Shown here piece by piece: positions 22,448 to 33,902 of a stretch of DNA of 64,000 nt (within the stretch, counting starts at the first letter, position 1; the number at the start of each line of letters is the position of its first letter). This DNA is from Paragorgia papillata (taxonomy: Eukaryota; Cnidaria; Anthozoa; Scleralcyonacea; Coralliidae): NCBI GenBank assembly GCA_035771165.1, contig JAWNZC010000322.1:7860501-7924500 (forward strand), read 5' to 3'. The position numbers were made by a program, and so were the translations under genes. Under the pieces are notes generated by a model. That model was not told where the DNA came from, ran no database searches, and was given only the letters and a program-made list of their open reading frames with translations.

Positions 22448-24086
22448 GGGAGTGTCGAGGAAGTACGACACCTCTCCACTTTTTAGTGTATTGAATAGAT
22501 GTCAAACTTAACTATCGGAAAATTACAAATTTTCGACCTTTTGATATACAGGGGGAGTCGAGGGGTCGGAGACATGGCTAATAGCAGTGACTCGAAGACC
22601 TTTTCCTGACCCTGATCCTAGCCTAAATACTGTCAGTGGTATTAAGTGTCATGAAAACAGCTCGTGTAGGATTTGCACGCTAAAGTTGATTTTTGTTTCC
22701 TTTTTGAGTTGACTAGGTGTCACACGCTTGGCAAAAAGCGCGCCAAAATTGCAAGTGGCGAGTGTCCGCATTTTTTTCGCAGTCGTCAGCATATTTGGGG
22801 AGCCCTGGCAACGAATTTAAATTTGAGAAATGCGCAACATGTCCTCTCACTTAGAATTCAAGTGGTTAGGTTTGGGGTTGGGTTGGGGTGGGGGGTTAAT
22901 CCTGAATTCTAGATGAGAGGATATGCTGCAATGCGCAATGCATTAAAGAGCTTCGGTTTCCTATGTATAATACAAATATTTTTGGGGGTTAGTAGGGGTA
23001 GTTAGGGGGATCACAATGGTACCAATATTGCCATGGTGATCTCTGTTCTCACGCGATCATGACTTGATCTTTTTAATATTCTTCATTTTTAGCAAAATGG
23101 CATTTGGCTAGGCCCCTGTAAGCCTCTGTGGAGGAGCAGTAGCGTAGCCAAGGGGGGGGGGGGGGGGGGCGAGGGGGGCAACCGCCCCCCCCCCACAATG
23201 GTCTCCAAGACCGTTCTCGTGAAAAGTTTAAATCCGTGCAGAAACTTGTAGGGGGGGGGGGGGGGTACAGTTGGTTTTAAGGTCAAGTGAGTAGACAGTA
23301 ATGTGTTACATATACTATAAATTACAATACTAAAGGGTCTTTTTAGAACGCCTCCAACTTGTTTTTACATTTACGACTTGTTTATAAATAAATCTAAAAG
23401 ATATTCTGTCGTGTACCATTCTATGTTCTGGTTTAATAATAACAAAATTATTTAATTTGACGAAAACCATTTCGGCCGAGCAGGCAAATATCGAACAAAA
23501 TTTGCCGACAGTTGTCGGCGAGTTGTCGGCGTTGTAATGGCAAACAGGAGTAAATATCACTCAAAATAACTTAAAATCTGAATAGCAGACTTAAAAACGA
23601 TCTTATTGATGTATTATGGTCGTATGTTCTTGTATAATTCTGTTTTAATTTGTAAATTTCAAAATAAGTTATATGATCGCGCGCGGGCGCACCATGGGGG
23701 GGTCACAATGGGGCGTCTCAATGGAAAATCATAAAAAATCAATATAATATTTGCTTTTTATTGTATTGCTTTAATTTTTTCAATTTGAATTTGTGAAATG
23801 CTGCTTTTCATTTTACTTGAACAAATTGGGTGGTAAAGTCATTTTCTGGTTAAATATTTAACATTTTTTTTATTATAATAATAATATTATTAATAATAGT
23901 AATTAGCATAAATTAGCATAATTTGCAAAATGGGTTGTCTGACAAGACCCGAAAACTTTGAATAGTAGAGGTAAAAACGATTCAAATGATATATTGTGGT
24001 ATTATTTTTGTGTTATTATGCCATGTTAATTCTCAAATTGCCAAGACCACCTGCTGTGACTGGTTTTCGGCCTGGACAAGAATGAG
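22448..24086. other. Right end of copy A and spacer to copy B, no gene seen
   Basis: 22500-22710 is a member of the AGTGTGGTATG foldback family. 22692-23388 is present only in copy A and includes two poly-G runs (23151-23169 and 23253-23266). 23389-23459 is the last block shared with B (39250-39321). 23460-24086 is unique spacer, AT-rich, with GTTGTCGGCGAGTTGTCGGC and an AATAATATTATTAATAAT palindrome. No open frame resembles a protein. Confidence 0.5.
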
Positions 24087-24104
24087 TTAACTCTACTCTA
24101 GACA

Positions 24105-24153
24105 AAACAAACAAACAAACAAACAAACAAACAAACAAACAAACAAACAAACA
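24105..24153. repeat. (CAAA)n microsatellite (copy B)
   Basis: A shorter allele of the repeat found at 8843-8912, at the same edge of the duplicated unit. Confidence 0.9.
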
Positions 24154-24400
24154 GAATCGCGCGGAAAGCAGAAACTCGAACCCTTTACTCCACCCCTGCG
24201 GCGCATACCCGCGTACGTTTTCTCTCCGGGTCTTCTCGCGTGATGATAGAACTACAAATAATTAATTATTCACAAATCAAATTTTAAGCATTGTATGGCA
24301 GTGTAAGAGTACAGTTATGTGGTTTGAATACAACAAAAATTTAATTTATCAGCTGGTTTTTAAAACTCATCTTGAATATTTTAATATTCAAGTATTTAAA

Positions 24401-24826
24401 ATCACTATCACAATCACCATCACCACCATCATCACAATCACCATTACCACCATCACCATTACTATCACCATCACTGTCACCACCATCATTAACTATTACC
24501 ATCACAATCACTATCACCACCATCATTAACTTTTACCATCACTATCACAATCACCATCACCACCATCATCACAATCACCATTACCACCATCACCATTACT
24601 ATCACCATCACTGTCACCACCATCATTAACTATTACCATCACAATCACTATCACCACCATCATTAACTATTACCATCACTATCACAATCACCATCACCAC
24701 CATCATCACAATCGCCATCACCATTACTATCACCATCACTATCACCACCATCATTGACTATTATATTACCATCACAATCACTATCACCACCATCATCACA
24801 ATTACTATCACAATCACCATCGACAT
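24401..24826. repeat. ATC/ACC-rich minisatellite (copy B)
   Basis: Counterpart of 9036-9575 with fewer blocks. About 100 bp just before it (around 24271-24400) is not found in copy A, so this locus has been rearranged. Confidence 0.9.
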
Positions 24827-25087
24827 GCGTTCGTCACTCAGCAATTAGTTTCTCGTTGAAGTCTCCGCCTCATACCCCAGTTCTATCTTACCTTTTCTGG
24901 TGGAGCGTTATCAACTGTTACTGGTGACGAATATACTTCAACAATCAACAGTCTGTTCCCCAAGGATGTTCATGCAGGTAACTGTTGTTAATGAGAGCGG
25001 GAGTTGCTAATTGTTGCACCTTCTCTTAAGATCCTTATCAAAAGGTGAATCGCAGTCATACAAAGTCATACAGAGTTTAACAGGGTC

Positions 25088-25141
25088 ATATATATATATA
25101 TATATATCAGGGTCATATATATATATATATATATATATATA
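25088..25141. repeat. (TA)n microsatellite specific to copy B
   Basis: Two TA runs separated by TCAGGGTCA. The corresponding site in copy A (about 9855) has no TA run. The neighbouring region is a loose tandem repeat of (C)ATACA(G/A)AGT in both copies. Confidence 0.85.
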
Positions 25142-25774
25142 AGGCACAGGGTCGGACAGAGTTATACAGGGTTATAATAGAGGGACATAGGGAGTCTTAC
25201 ATATTTGTACAGAGTAATACAAAGTTACACAGGCTCACACAGAATCATACAATGTGATACGAAGTCATAAAGAGTCATAGAAGGTTTATAGTATAGTGCA
25301 GGGTCGTACAGAATTACACGTGTAGCAGTTTTGTCGAATTAGGGACGGATGGGAGAGGAGGGGGGAGGGGATTTTTGGCACCAATTGGAAAGTGCAATGG
25401 GTTCTTAAAATTTTATTTTAAACAATTCCCTTAAAACTACACCAGTTAACAATCTAATGACTAAAAAAAAGTTTAACCTGCACAGTAGCGGTAACTGATT
25501 AAATTAACAAACAATTGTATAATATTAAGGCAGAAAATTGCTTACGTGTCACCATGGATGTCACTCTACGTACTAGAAATTACAAATTACGTCACTATGA
25601 ATGACGTCATATCAACTGGCAAAATGACTATTTATAAAATACAGTTACAGTCAATCGTGTTTTTTGATTGGTTTCAAGAACAACCGGCTAGGTTGAATTA
25701 CATGTAGGTTTTATGTAATGACATATAAAAACAAAGTTGAACCCATTTTATTTGTGACTGCTGGTGTTACTTTT

Positions 25775-25974
25775 TCATCTGATCTTGCAGCAAACAGCCA
25801 TGGTTTCAATGGCACAACGACTCCAATTTTTGCAGGTTCTGAGCGATTTAGAAGGCCGCGGTTTTCCACGACACCCGCTTACACTATAGCAGCCAAAGAC
25901 TCGTTCACCAATTTTGCAAGATACTAGTCTTCCAACTTTTTTCACACGTCTGCACTTTAAGATGCCAGATGAGC
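25775..25974 (-). CDS. Exon 3: eight-Cys C-terminal domain (intact copy B)
   Basis: The exon starts in phase 1 after the acceptor TTTCGTCCAG and completes the last collagen Gly codon, giving G-SSG-ILKC. Eight cysteines follow in the pattern C-x11-C-x8-C-x5-C-x12-C-x5-C-x7-CC, ending KIR and TGA. The C-x5-C-x7-CC-K ending recalls beta-defensin-like and coral small cysteine-rich (SCRiP) folds, but the first half does not fit those families well. AATAAA follows the stop. Compared with copy A there are four changes (T/K, L/P, N/T, K/E), all non-synonymous. Confidence 0.8.
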
Positions 25975-28900
25975 CTGGACGAAATCCAAAAAGAAATTAA
26001 ACACAACTATAATATATTATAAGTAAATCATAAAAAGATGCATATACTGTATAATATCAGAAAATTCCTAAACCCAAATACAAAAGTAAAAATCTCACAG
26101 CTTGTCAACAGGATGTTGTTGCAACAGGCCTGTGGCAAGGCTGTTAACAGGTTGATTGTATAAATTCAACAAGCCGCTACAACCTCGTTAACATCAATGA
26201 ATCTGTTAAGAACTCATTGAGTGCAAAGCAGTAACAGGTTGTTGAAAGAACTCATCGGCAGTTTGTTAGAATAATCAACCTTGTGACAAGTTGCCAACAT
26301 CCTGTTACAAACGTAACATGTTAGCAAACTGGGACGACCAGTGAAAACACGTCATAGTGTGGTATGAAGTGTCATGAGAACAGCTCCCGTAGGATCTACG
26401 TGCCAAAGCTGATTTTCCCCCTTTTTTAAGTTGACTAGATGTCAAACTATCAGAAAATGATGGGGTTCAAATTTTCCACCCCTCGACATACAGGGGGGGT
26501 GAGAGCTGTAGTCTAGCTGACGCCTAGTGACTAGTCAACTCCAGAAAACTGAAAAATAAAGAAAAAAAATCAACTTTAGCATGCAAATCCTCAGTACGAA
26601 AGCTGTTTTGATGACACTTCATGCCACACTATTTGGGCAGGATCAGGGTCAGGAAAGGTCTTCTAGTCACTCCTATTAGCTGTCTCTCCGACCCCTCGAC
26701 CCCGCTAGGCCTCTCCACAAGTTGCTTGAAATTTTGCAAAAAGTTGCTTAAAAAAGTATTAAATTTTGCTTAAAAATTGCTCATTTTTTCAAAAAAGTTG
26801 CCAGGTTTTAAGAAAGTTGCTCAAAAGAAACAAAAATCTAGATTTATTACAAACAATTTACTGCAAAACCAAACACAAACTTTAAACTTTTGAATCTAAT
26901 TAAAGATTTGCATGTCATAAACTGCTCATCAAACAATCAAAACATTCGCCCAGCTTTCTTCCTCTGACTCTCATTGTATTTTAGCATGATTCATGCTTCT
27001 AACGTTTCTTCAGCTAAAGCTGCTCCCTGATATTTTGAAAAGGAACTATTCATGAAACTGAAGACTAAATATGATAAGAGTATAAGACGATAACTCCGGT
27101 GTTAATTCCCCTGCCGGGATCTTAGCTCGTATTACGGTGTATTAAATACGGAACGTAAAAGATGACAAAGTTTACCATAAACTTTAATAACTCTGCATAT
27201 AAACCATGTTGACTGAAGAGTGAAGAACTCATTTTAAAGCTGAAATTATTTATTATTAAGCATAAACTAAGCGAGAACAAGGAAAATGTAAATTTTTAAT
27301 TTACCTACACAAATAATTGTTCCTTAAAATTGTCAAAATTGCTGAATAAATGTCAAATTTCTAAATAGTTGCTTGCAGCTACAAACGTTGCCAGTTCCAA
27401 AAAATGTTGCTCATGTGAGAGGAAGTTGCTGAAATGTTGCCGAGCAACTTGTGGACATGGCTAGACCCCGCCGTCATTTTTTGATAGCTTGACATCAGGA
27501 CAACTCAAAAAAGGAAAACAAATCCAACTTTAGCACGAAAATTCTTCGGGATTAAACTTTATACCGCACTATCACAATGACAGCCTGTTTAACAGCCTTG
27601 TAACAACTTGTCTGCAGGCATGTAACAGCTTGTGCGTTTTTACGTGTACATGTGCACTTCATCAACGAAAACCTGCATGTCTCCACCACAAACCCTAATA
27701 TAAAACTGATAGACATCATACATGAAGTAGGACCCCTAGCCTGATATATATAATTTACTTATTTCGTACCTTTTGCTCCTTGTTCACCTTTAGGTCCTGG
27801 TTGCCCTTGTGATCCTTTTTGTCCTGGTTGTCCTCGTGATCCTTTTTGTCCTGGTAACCCTTGTGATCCCTTTTCTCCTCGATCACCTTTTAGCCCTGCA
27901 TTACCTTTTTCTCCTTTTTGTCCTGGGGATCCTGGTAGTCCTTTTTCTCCTGAGGATCCTCGTGATCCTTTTTGTCCTTGAAATCCCTGTTGTCCTTTTT
28001 CTCCTTTTGGCCCACGGAGATCTTAAGAAATAGGCAATGAGAGAATAATGGTACAGTAGTTATAAGAGAAAAGGCTCTTTTTTAAATTTTAATATTCTAA
28101 ACTCTGTTGGCTATTTTAAGAGGCTATGGCGGCGAAAGATGTTTCATATTGGAGGGGCTTATTCGTCAATACAATGATAAGGAATGTTCCCACTCCAGCA
28201 AATTTTAGGCCATTCTTAGCCCTATCCTTAGAGAGGAGGCGTGGTAGAAATATTGAGGGCTATAGCCCCGTATAGCTGCTCTGTTTAGCAACCCTTGAAT
28301 AAGCTTTAAAGAAAAAGTTAGCATTAATTAGTTAACGGTAAAATTTTTTAACATTTTACTGTTCAGAACTATTTATTGAAGATACCTAGTTTTCTTTTAT
28401 TTGTGTAGATGAGCTTGCGTTATTTGGCCGTGTTGATCCATAAAAAGAATATAACAACTCATAATACATCTAGGCCGGCGGCTGTGGGTCAAAAACTAGC
28501 CTAGAAATGAAGTTTCGCTGGACACATTTAAAGAATAAGATTTCTTTTGCATTTAAATACGATGCAGATGCCAAATCAACTAATTGGCCCCGGAGTTAAC
28601 AACCAGTTTGGTCAAAAGGGGGGGGGGGGGGGTGCTAAATAATGACGATAATGACGTCATCTGTTGTTGGTAAAAATTTAAATTTTGGAAATCTGCAAGA
28701 TAAACATTTCTGCCAGATAGATCTATATAAGTGGACAAAAAAACTCAATTGCACTAATTACTTTCAGTCATTCGTTACAGAAATATCGTACACCAAAATG
28801 TTTGAAAATTGCTGACTAAGCAGTTTTTTGTTTGTTTTATATGTCCAAATGGTTCATTTCAAATCCTTTATTTTTCTACCAGTAAAGTTCCTGTTAACAG

Positions 28901-30678
28901 ATCATCTCTTAGAGAAAGGCTTAAAAGATTTACATAGCACTAGTATCTTTAATTCGGCACTCCAGTGTGTGCATCAAAAGATGGTAAAGTTCTTTAAAAA
29001 ATGTGTAGTAAAATTTGGAGAGCAAGCAAAAATTAGATTTTCTGCCACACCCCTAAGCAGCATTCAATGAATCATCCAGATCCTTAAAAATTAAGCGTAG
29101 TATCAAAATGCCACTTCAATCAATAGTATATCAAAGCAAAAGTACAACTAAACGCTTATTTTGTAGTACAATGACCTTCTGATGTGCCTAAAAACTGGAC
29201 AATTAAAATAGTTGTGGCAGAAATTAAGAAATAATTAGCAACGTTTCTTGTTTTCTCCTGGACGTTTAATTTTAACTTGATTTCCACAGTTTGTCGATTA
29301 CCATTTTAAGAGAAAAGCTATCATCCTTTAATGGACAGACTTGAGTGCTGAATTTAAGATACTAGGGCAAAAGAAATATTTTAGACAATTCTCTTAAAGA
29401 TGGTCTCTCAATAGAAGCTTTGCTGGTAGAAAAATAAACGAGTTACAATGAACCATTTAGAGTTATACAATAACCTAGTTGCTATGCGTGTTTTCATTGG
29501 TTGACGCCCATGATCTATTAGAGGACAGACACATGGTCACGTCAGATCACGTCAGCTGACTTGCCTTTTTCCTTCTTTATGCCCCAAAATCCGGCACGAG
29601 TTTCGACAAAGACCTTTTAAATTTTTATTGTATAAAACAAATAGATTCCATTTTTTTTGTTGTCTGTTCAGTTATAGATGCACAGAGGACGTCACAACGT
29701 GGTAAGAACATCAGTGACCCACTCGACTGCGTCTCGTGGGCCACTTTTTTGTTCTTACCACGTTGTGACGTCATCTGTGCATCTATAACTGAACAGACAA
29801 CGGCAAAATGGAATCTATTTGTTAAATACAAAATAGATAAAAAATGCTTAGTCAGCATTTTTCAAAAACTTTGGTCAACGATATTTCCGTAACGAATGAC
29901 TGAGAGCAATCAGTCCAATTGAGTTTTTTTGTCCACTTACCTAGATCTATCTGGCAGAAATGTTTAACTTGCACATTTCCAAAATTTATATTTTTTCCAA
30001 CTACATATGACGTCATTATTTCGCTCACCCCCCTTTTTGACCAAACTGGTTGTTAACTCCGAGGCCAATTAGTTGATTTCACATCTGCATCGCATTTAAT
30101 TGCATTTACACTAAAGAAATCTTATTCTTTAAATGTGTCCAGCCAAACTTAAGAATATCGAGGCACAGCCACCGGCCTAATCTCAGTCATACTAACAACT
30201 CAAGCTATGAACGTGAAGTTAAAGGGCTTGCATTATATTGCTTATAAGCTTAGATATTATTCTATATATTTAAAGTTACCATCGCAACATAGATAGATAT
30301 TATAATTATATTATTCTATATATTAAAATTAAAATTACCAATATCACAACATGTTCCTGTCCATCTAGGTGTACATTGACAACGTCCTGGTATTGACGTT
30401 CCTCCATTTTGGCAACTATTTCTGTTACATGCTCGTGTTTCACTCAACGAATATGTACATGTTGTGCATTGCTCTAACACTCTTTTTGTTCTGGTACGCG
30501 TTTGAGTGCCCGTACTACCACACTGCTGGGTACATGCACCCCATGATAACCAATTGTTGACTACACAGTTGATGACTGTACCGCAACCACGACGGCGACG
30601 ACGACGTCGCCAACCAACAACCTCATCTTGAACAAGAAGTATGATGAGAAGCGGGAAAATTAAGACATAAAGCTTCAT
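25775..30678 (-). CDS. Secreted TSP1-EGF-collagen protein with eight-Cys C-terminal domain (complete gene, 3 exons)
   Basis: Exons 30339-30678, 27770-28021 and 25775-25974 join through two phase-1 introns (2317 and 1795 nt). The model is about 262 residues: signal peptide, Arg7 tract, one TSP1 repeat, one EGF-like module, 28 Gly-X-Y triplets, then a 65-residue cysteine-rich tail. It should be secreted and trimerise through the short collagen stalk. The role is unknown; matrix, mucus or innate-defence lectin-like functions are all possible. Copy A of the same gene is broken. I know of no named family with this exact order of modules. The long introns hold a foldback element and two MITE-type insertions. 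Confidence 0.8.
26709..27460. mobile_element. TIR element with GTTGC-rich ends (copy B)
   Basis: Counterpart of 11409-12153 in intron 2, again bounded by CTAG on each side and by GCCTSTCCACAAGTTGC-type inverted ends. A few small indels separate it from the A copy. Confidence 0.6.
27770..28021 (-). CDS. Exon 2: collagen Gly-X-Y stalk (intact copy B)
   Basis: 252 nt, phase 1 to phase 1. It encodes D-LR then 27 uninterrupted Gly-X-Y triplets ([20 protein letters not shown] ...); the 28th is completed by exon 3. Lys in Y positions is frequent (GEK, GQK), typical of invertebrate collagens and possible hydroxylysine sites. Acceptor CTATTTCTTAAG, donor AAAG/gtacga. All Gly are kept, unlike copy A. 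Confidence 0.88.
28470..30175. mobile_element. Foldback element in intron 1 (copy B) with nested hairpin MITE
   Basis: Same element as 13190-14575. Here about 375 bp (29466-29840) are inserted near TTTAGAG. The insert carries GATGCACAGAGGACGTCACA and its complement around 29676-29785, flanking a short loop, so it can fold into a hairpin. A relative in inverse orientation is at 60600-60995. A poly-G run lies at 28617-28631. Confidence 0.65.
30339..30678 (-). CDS. Exon 1: signal peptide, Arg7 tract, TSP1 and EGF-like modules (copy B)
   Basis: Start ATG at 30678 (MKLYVLIFPLLIILLVQDEV), with a hydrophobic signal peptide to about residue 22. WRRRRRRRGCG follows, then a TSP1 repeat (residues about 34-80) with WLSWGACTQQCGSTGTQTRT and a YSLSETRACN motif. 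The EGF-like module reads CQNGGTSIPGRCQCTPRWTG and CCDI. It ends in a phase-1 donor, ATT G/gtaatt. The Arg run could be a processing or polyanion-binding site. Similar signal/Arg/TSP1/EGF starts occur in predicted anthozoan secreted proteins, recalled from general knowledge. Confidence 0.88.
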
Positions 30679-30756
30679 CTTTTTATTTCTCAACTCTTTC
30701 GTATCTTCTTGGTTTGAATCTATTAAAGTTGAAAAGAAAATATGCTCACAATCTAT

Positions 30757-30768
30757 ATTTTATAAAAT
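30757..30768 (-). promoter_or_regulatory. TATA-like box upstream of exon 1
   Basis: The minus strand reads TTTTATAAAATATA about 85-90 bp before the ATG; the same sequence precedes exon 1 of copy A (about 14778-14790). Spacing fits a TATA box with a 5' UTR of about 55-60 nt. No transcript evidence is available. Confidence 0.4.
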
Positions 30769-30802
30769 TAGTGCTCAAGTTTGGGTTATAACCTCAGTCT
30801 AC

Positions 30803-31181
30803 TTATTTGCCAATAACCTCTCACCAAGTCCAGGTGAGTGAAGTAGACTGCCCCCGACATTGCATGTAGGATGTCTTCACATCTTGGAAGAGGGAAGACA
30901 TCTTTTCTGGTAACTTCATTTAGCTTGCGATAATCTACACAGAATCTTTTAGAGCCATCCTTCTTGGCCACCAAGATTACAGGAGAACACCAAGGGGAGT
31001 TTGACGGTTCGATAACGTCACTGGCCAACATTGCTTCTACTTCTTGTTTGATGCTATCTCGCTGCCCAAACGGTATTCTACGGGGTTGAACTCGGATTGG
31101 TGACGCGTCTCCCGTTGCAATGGCATGTTTAACTTGAGTGAGTTCTCCCAGGTCGTGCGTTCCTTCGACAATGATTCGACA
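30803..31181 (-). mobile_element. Gypsy reverse-transcriptase fragment inserted upstream of the copy B promoter
   Basis: The frame shows QPRRIPFGQRDSIKQEVEAM, SNSPWCSPVILVAKKDGSKR, FCVDYRKLNEVT and LDLVRGYWQI, the N-terminal half of a Ty3/gypsy RT. The site in copy A (GGTCTACTTGCATGATTTTT, near 14815) lacks it, so it arrived after the duplication. It has no LTR. It ends about 35 bp upstream of the TATA-like box of the collagen gene. Confidence 0.85.
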
Positions 31182-32540
31182 ATGATTTTTGTTCCGTATG
31201 TTATGATAATTTAGTAACGCTTCTATACGGATCCATGCAAAGTAACTTGCAGAATATGCCGCTAAATTTAAACCATTCATATTATCTAGAACAAACTGCT
31301 CCCGGTTTGGCCTCTTAAAATATATTTATTCCTAAACTCAAAATTTCCGTTCATCAAAACCCTTTAAAACAATAAATAATCGAGTGAAATTAAATGTCGC
31401 GTATAACTTATTGTAATACATGCAGTATATACGTAATTAATATTCAAACCGTTCTTTATATTGCTATAAAGAAAAGAAAACTATATATGTTTATGCCATA
31501 AGTTCCTGGTTTTACGTAGGCGGTTGTTAATTCTCTGGTAAGACATCCGTTTCAGCCGATGCCATGGAACCCCACTGATGTGGGTGCTTTGTCATAACCC
31601 TATATAGTTGCATTTACAATTAATTTCCTTTTTATTTCTACCAAACCCTGTGTTATATTTTTTCAGGATCATTCCGACTTTATTATTCTTAACTATACGG
31701 AAACATAATAAGTGTATATACTCACTATATATGGCCTTGCACGAGTAAACTTATCAACTTCCTGATTTGATAATATTCCAAACAACACATTTACTTAATT
31801 ATTTAATGGTCATTTCAAATTATCCCACAATTTAACTGTTAAAATCCTTCATAATACACGATGTTATATCAACATTATGAATTCTTATTTCAGAATAATT
31901 GTCGAAAAAATGAGGAAACTCTTTTTTTGCGGGATCGAAACTACTCATTTCAAGGCGTTGTCAAAGGTTTCGTCAAGATACATTTATTGTTAGACAGAAA
32001 AACGTAAATCAAATATGAAATTAAAGTTGTCCTGGCTAAGTTGCTCAATCTAATGTTTTGGAAAAGATCAAATCGAAACATTTGTGTGTTTATGCATGAT
32101 TATTTTTCTGGACACATTGACTGTTCTCTGCTGAAGGTTGCCGTGTGGTTAAACTAGTTTCTGAATTTGTGGAATACACGGTTTATAACAATAATGAACG
32201 AAATATTTTATTTGTGTGGCAAACATTTTATTTGTGTGACAAAATATGCTGAATTCCAGTATTTGTATATTGTTGGGCAATTTACACACATTAGGTGTAA
32301 GATGCAGCAAAGATATAACCACTGCATGATATGCACAAACTAAAACAGTGCTTCAGTTAAGTTGAAATATTTTGTACGCATGAACGCGTGAGCTGTTTGG
32401 CACTATCATTCTGATAAGTTGATCATGATTGTATTATTTTCTCACCCACTCAAAATATTACTCTTAATAAACCTGGTCTTTTGACCATGAATATCTTAAT
32501 CTTAAACATCTAGAAGATTTAATTTCGGTGATAAATTAAT

Positions 32541-32557
32541 AGTGTATATATATATAT

Positions 32558-32617
<60 letters not shown>
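32541..32617. repeat. (TA)n microsatellite (copy B)
   Basis: Longer allele of 16180-16232, followed by the GACGTTTCGAGCG motif at about 32650. Confidence 0.9.
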
Positions 32618-32848
32618 GTGCAAAGTTGTATAGTAAGTAACGAAATACTGACGTTTCGAGCGAAGTCCTTCATCAAAGTCGTAGATTAATTTTTGTAACA
32701 AAATGTTAGCAATCAAAATTAAACCAGGTATAAAGACATACAAATCATAAGGACTTAACTCCCTGAACAAGAAATCAACGATGAAGAAATTATTTCATAT
32801 AATGACACTTAAAACCCTCATGAAATGAATTACAGTAAAGTAAATTAC

Positions 32849-32884
32849 CTGTGCTTTAGGTGAAAAATCTTTGTTTATTTTTCG
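32849..32884 (-). other. Candidate 36-nt micro-exon conserved in all three units
   Basis: On the minus strand CATTAG is followed by 12 open codons (RKINKDFSPKAQ), then CAG/gtaatt. The same block occurs at 16465-16500 (identical peptide) and in the old relic at 7725-7760 (RKRNKDFPPKAQ), with both splice-site motifs kept and no indel. It lies upstream of exon 1, so it could be a 5' exon of another gene or a chance conservation. Confidence 0.25.
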
Positions 32885-33828
32885 CTAATGATAGCAGCTT
32901 AATTGCTCTTCCAGCTCCGAGTGTTTAACCAGAAATAAACACCCTGTATATGTAGGCGCGACTTGCTCAACATGCTCTTGTGCGCATGTCTGTTGTTACG
33001 TTTTACGACCGGAAACGTACTATCAAGGAAGTGCTAAGTTATCAACCCCACCTAATATATCATAAAATTTGTGGTAAGTTTGTTCTGGAACATATGTAAT
33101 GAATCCCTTTTTGATACCTAACTAGTACGTTCAAAACATATTCGGGCAATTTAGAGAAAATAAAAATAATCGAACAAATTTTCTGAAGAGTGTAGACCCC
33201 AATCAAAGTGGACTAAGTATGTTGCACACCCCTGCCTCCACTTACTTATCTATTGTTTTGATCGAACATGTTTTAAAATAGTAAATTTATCATTTAAAAA
33301 AAAATTGATCTTAAACTGATGTAAACTTTCAAACTTCGTCACAACGGCGTGCATGGTAAGAACAAAGTGACCTATGTGATAAAAACCAAAGTAGCTTGAA
33401 AGACAACAAATTAATCGTGTTTATAAATAATGTTTCTGATATAGTTTGTGTTATTAGTTTGTGATTACATTAAAATGTTTGCAAAACACGCAAAGACAAG
33501 ACAAAAATGTTTTATTTGCATGTGCACCAAAATTACAATAATTACCTAACGTTAAAGAAAAGCGACTTTATTTATTAAGGTGACACATATACGACAGTAT
33601 TATATTGATAACCCAATGGCCCTCATTTATATAGTTAGTAGAGTTAACTGGGGAAACTATGGTGTTAATTGATTTTCAAGGGAAGAACTTTCGAGGCTCA
33701 GCTGCGAAGAGAACCAACAACTCTACTCAAATGAAGCTAATCCATCCAAGCACTAATCCATAATAAACGCCATTCGACTGCATGGGCTTCATTAGTAAGA
33801 GACAGCGCACTAACAGCTTGTGCTACCC

Positions 33829-33902
33829 ATGTACTCCATATAAATATTATCTTTACCTTATAACCCGTTATAGGGTTAAGATAAGATTTATATGGAGTAC
33901 AT
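33829..33902. repeat. 74-nt hairpin (copy B)
   Basis: Counterpart of 17465-17538. The right arm reads TATATGGAGTAC where A has TATACGGAGTAC, so the B stem pairs slightly better at that point. Confidence 0.6.

Larger units (their letters stand above)
8827..23459. repeat. Tandem segmental duplication, copy A
   Basis: From the shared start TCTACTCTAGACAAAACAAA to the shared end TGGTTTAATAATAACAAAAT, this segment aligns with 24087-39321 in the same orientation. Differences are scattered single bases, microsatellite length changes and a few indels of a few hundred bases. The two copies are separated by about 630 bp of unshared sequence (23460-24086). Copy A alone has 22692-23388, which is absent from B. 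Both contain exons 2 and 3 of the collagen gene, a gypsy relic and identical foldback elements. Confidence 0.93.

Noticed and set aside
24317..24629. Frames of Thr/Ile or Ser/Pro repeats
   Set aside because: Translations of the ATC minisatellite in copy B.
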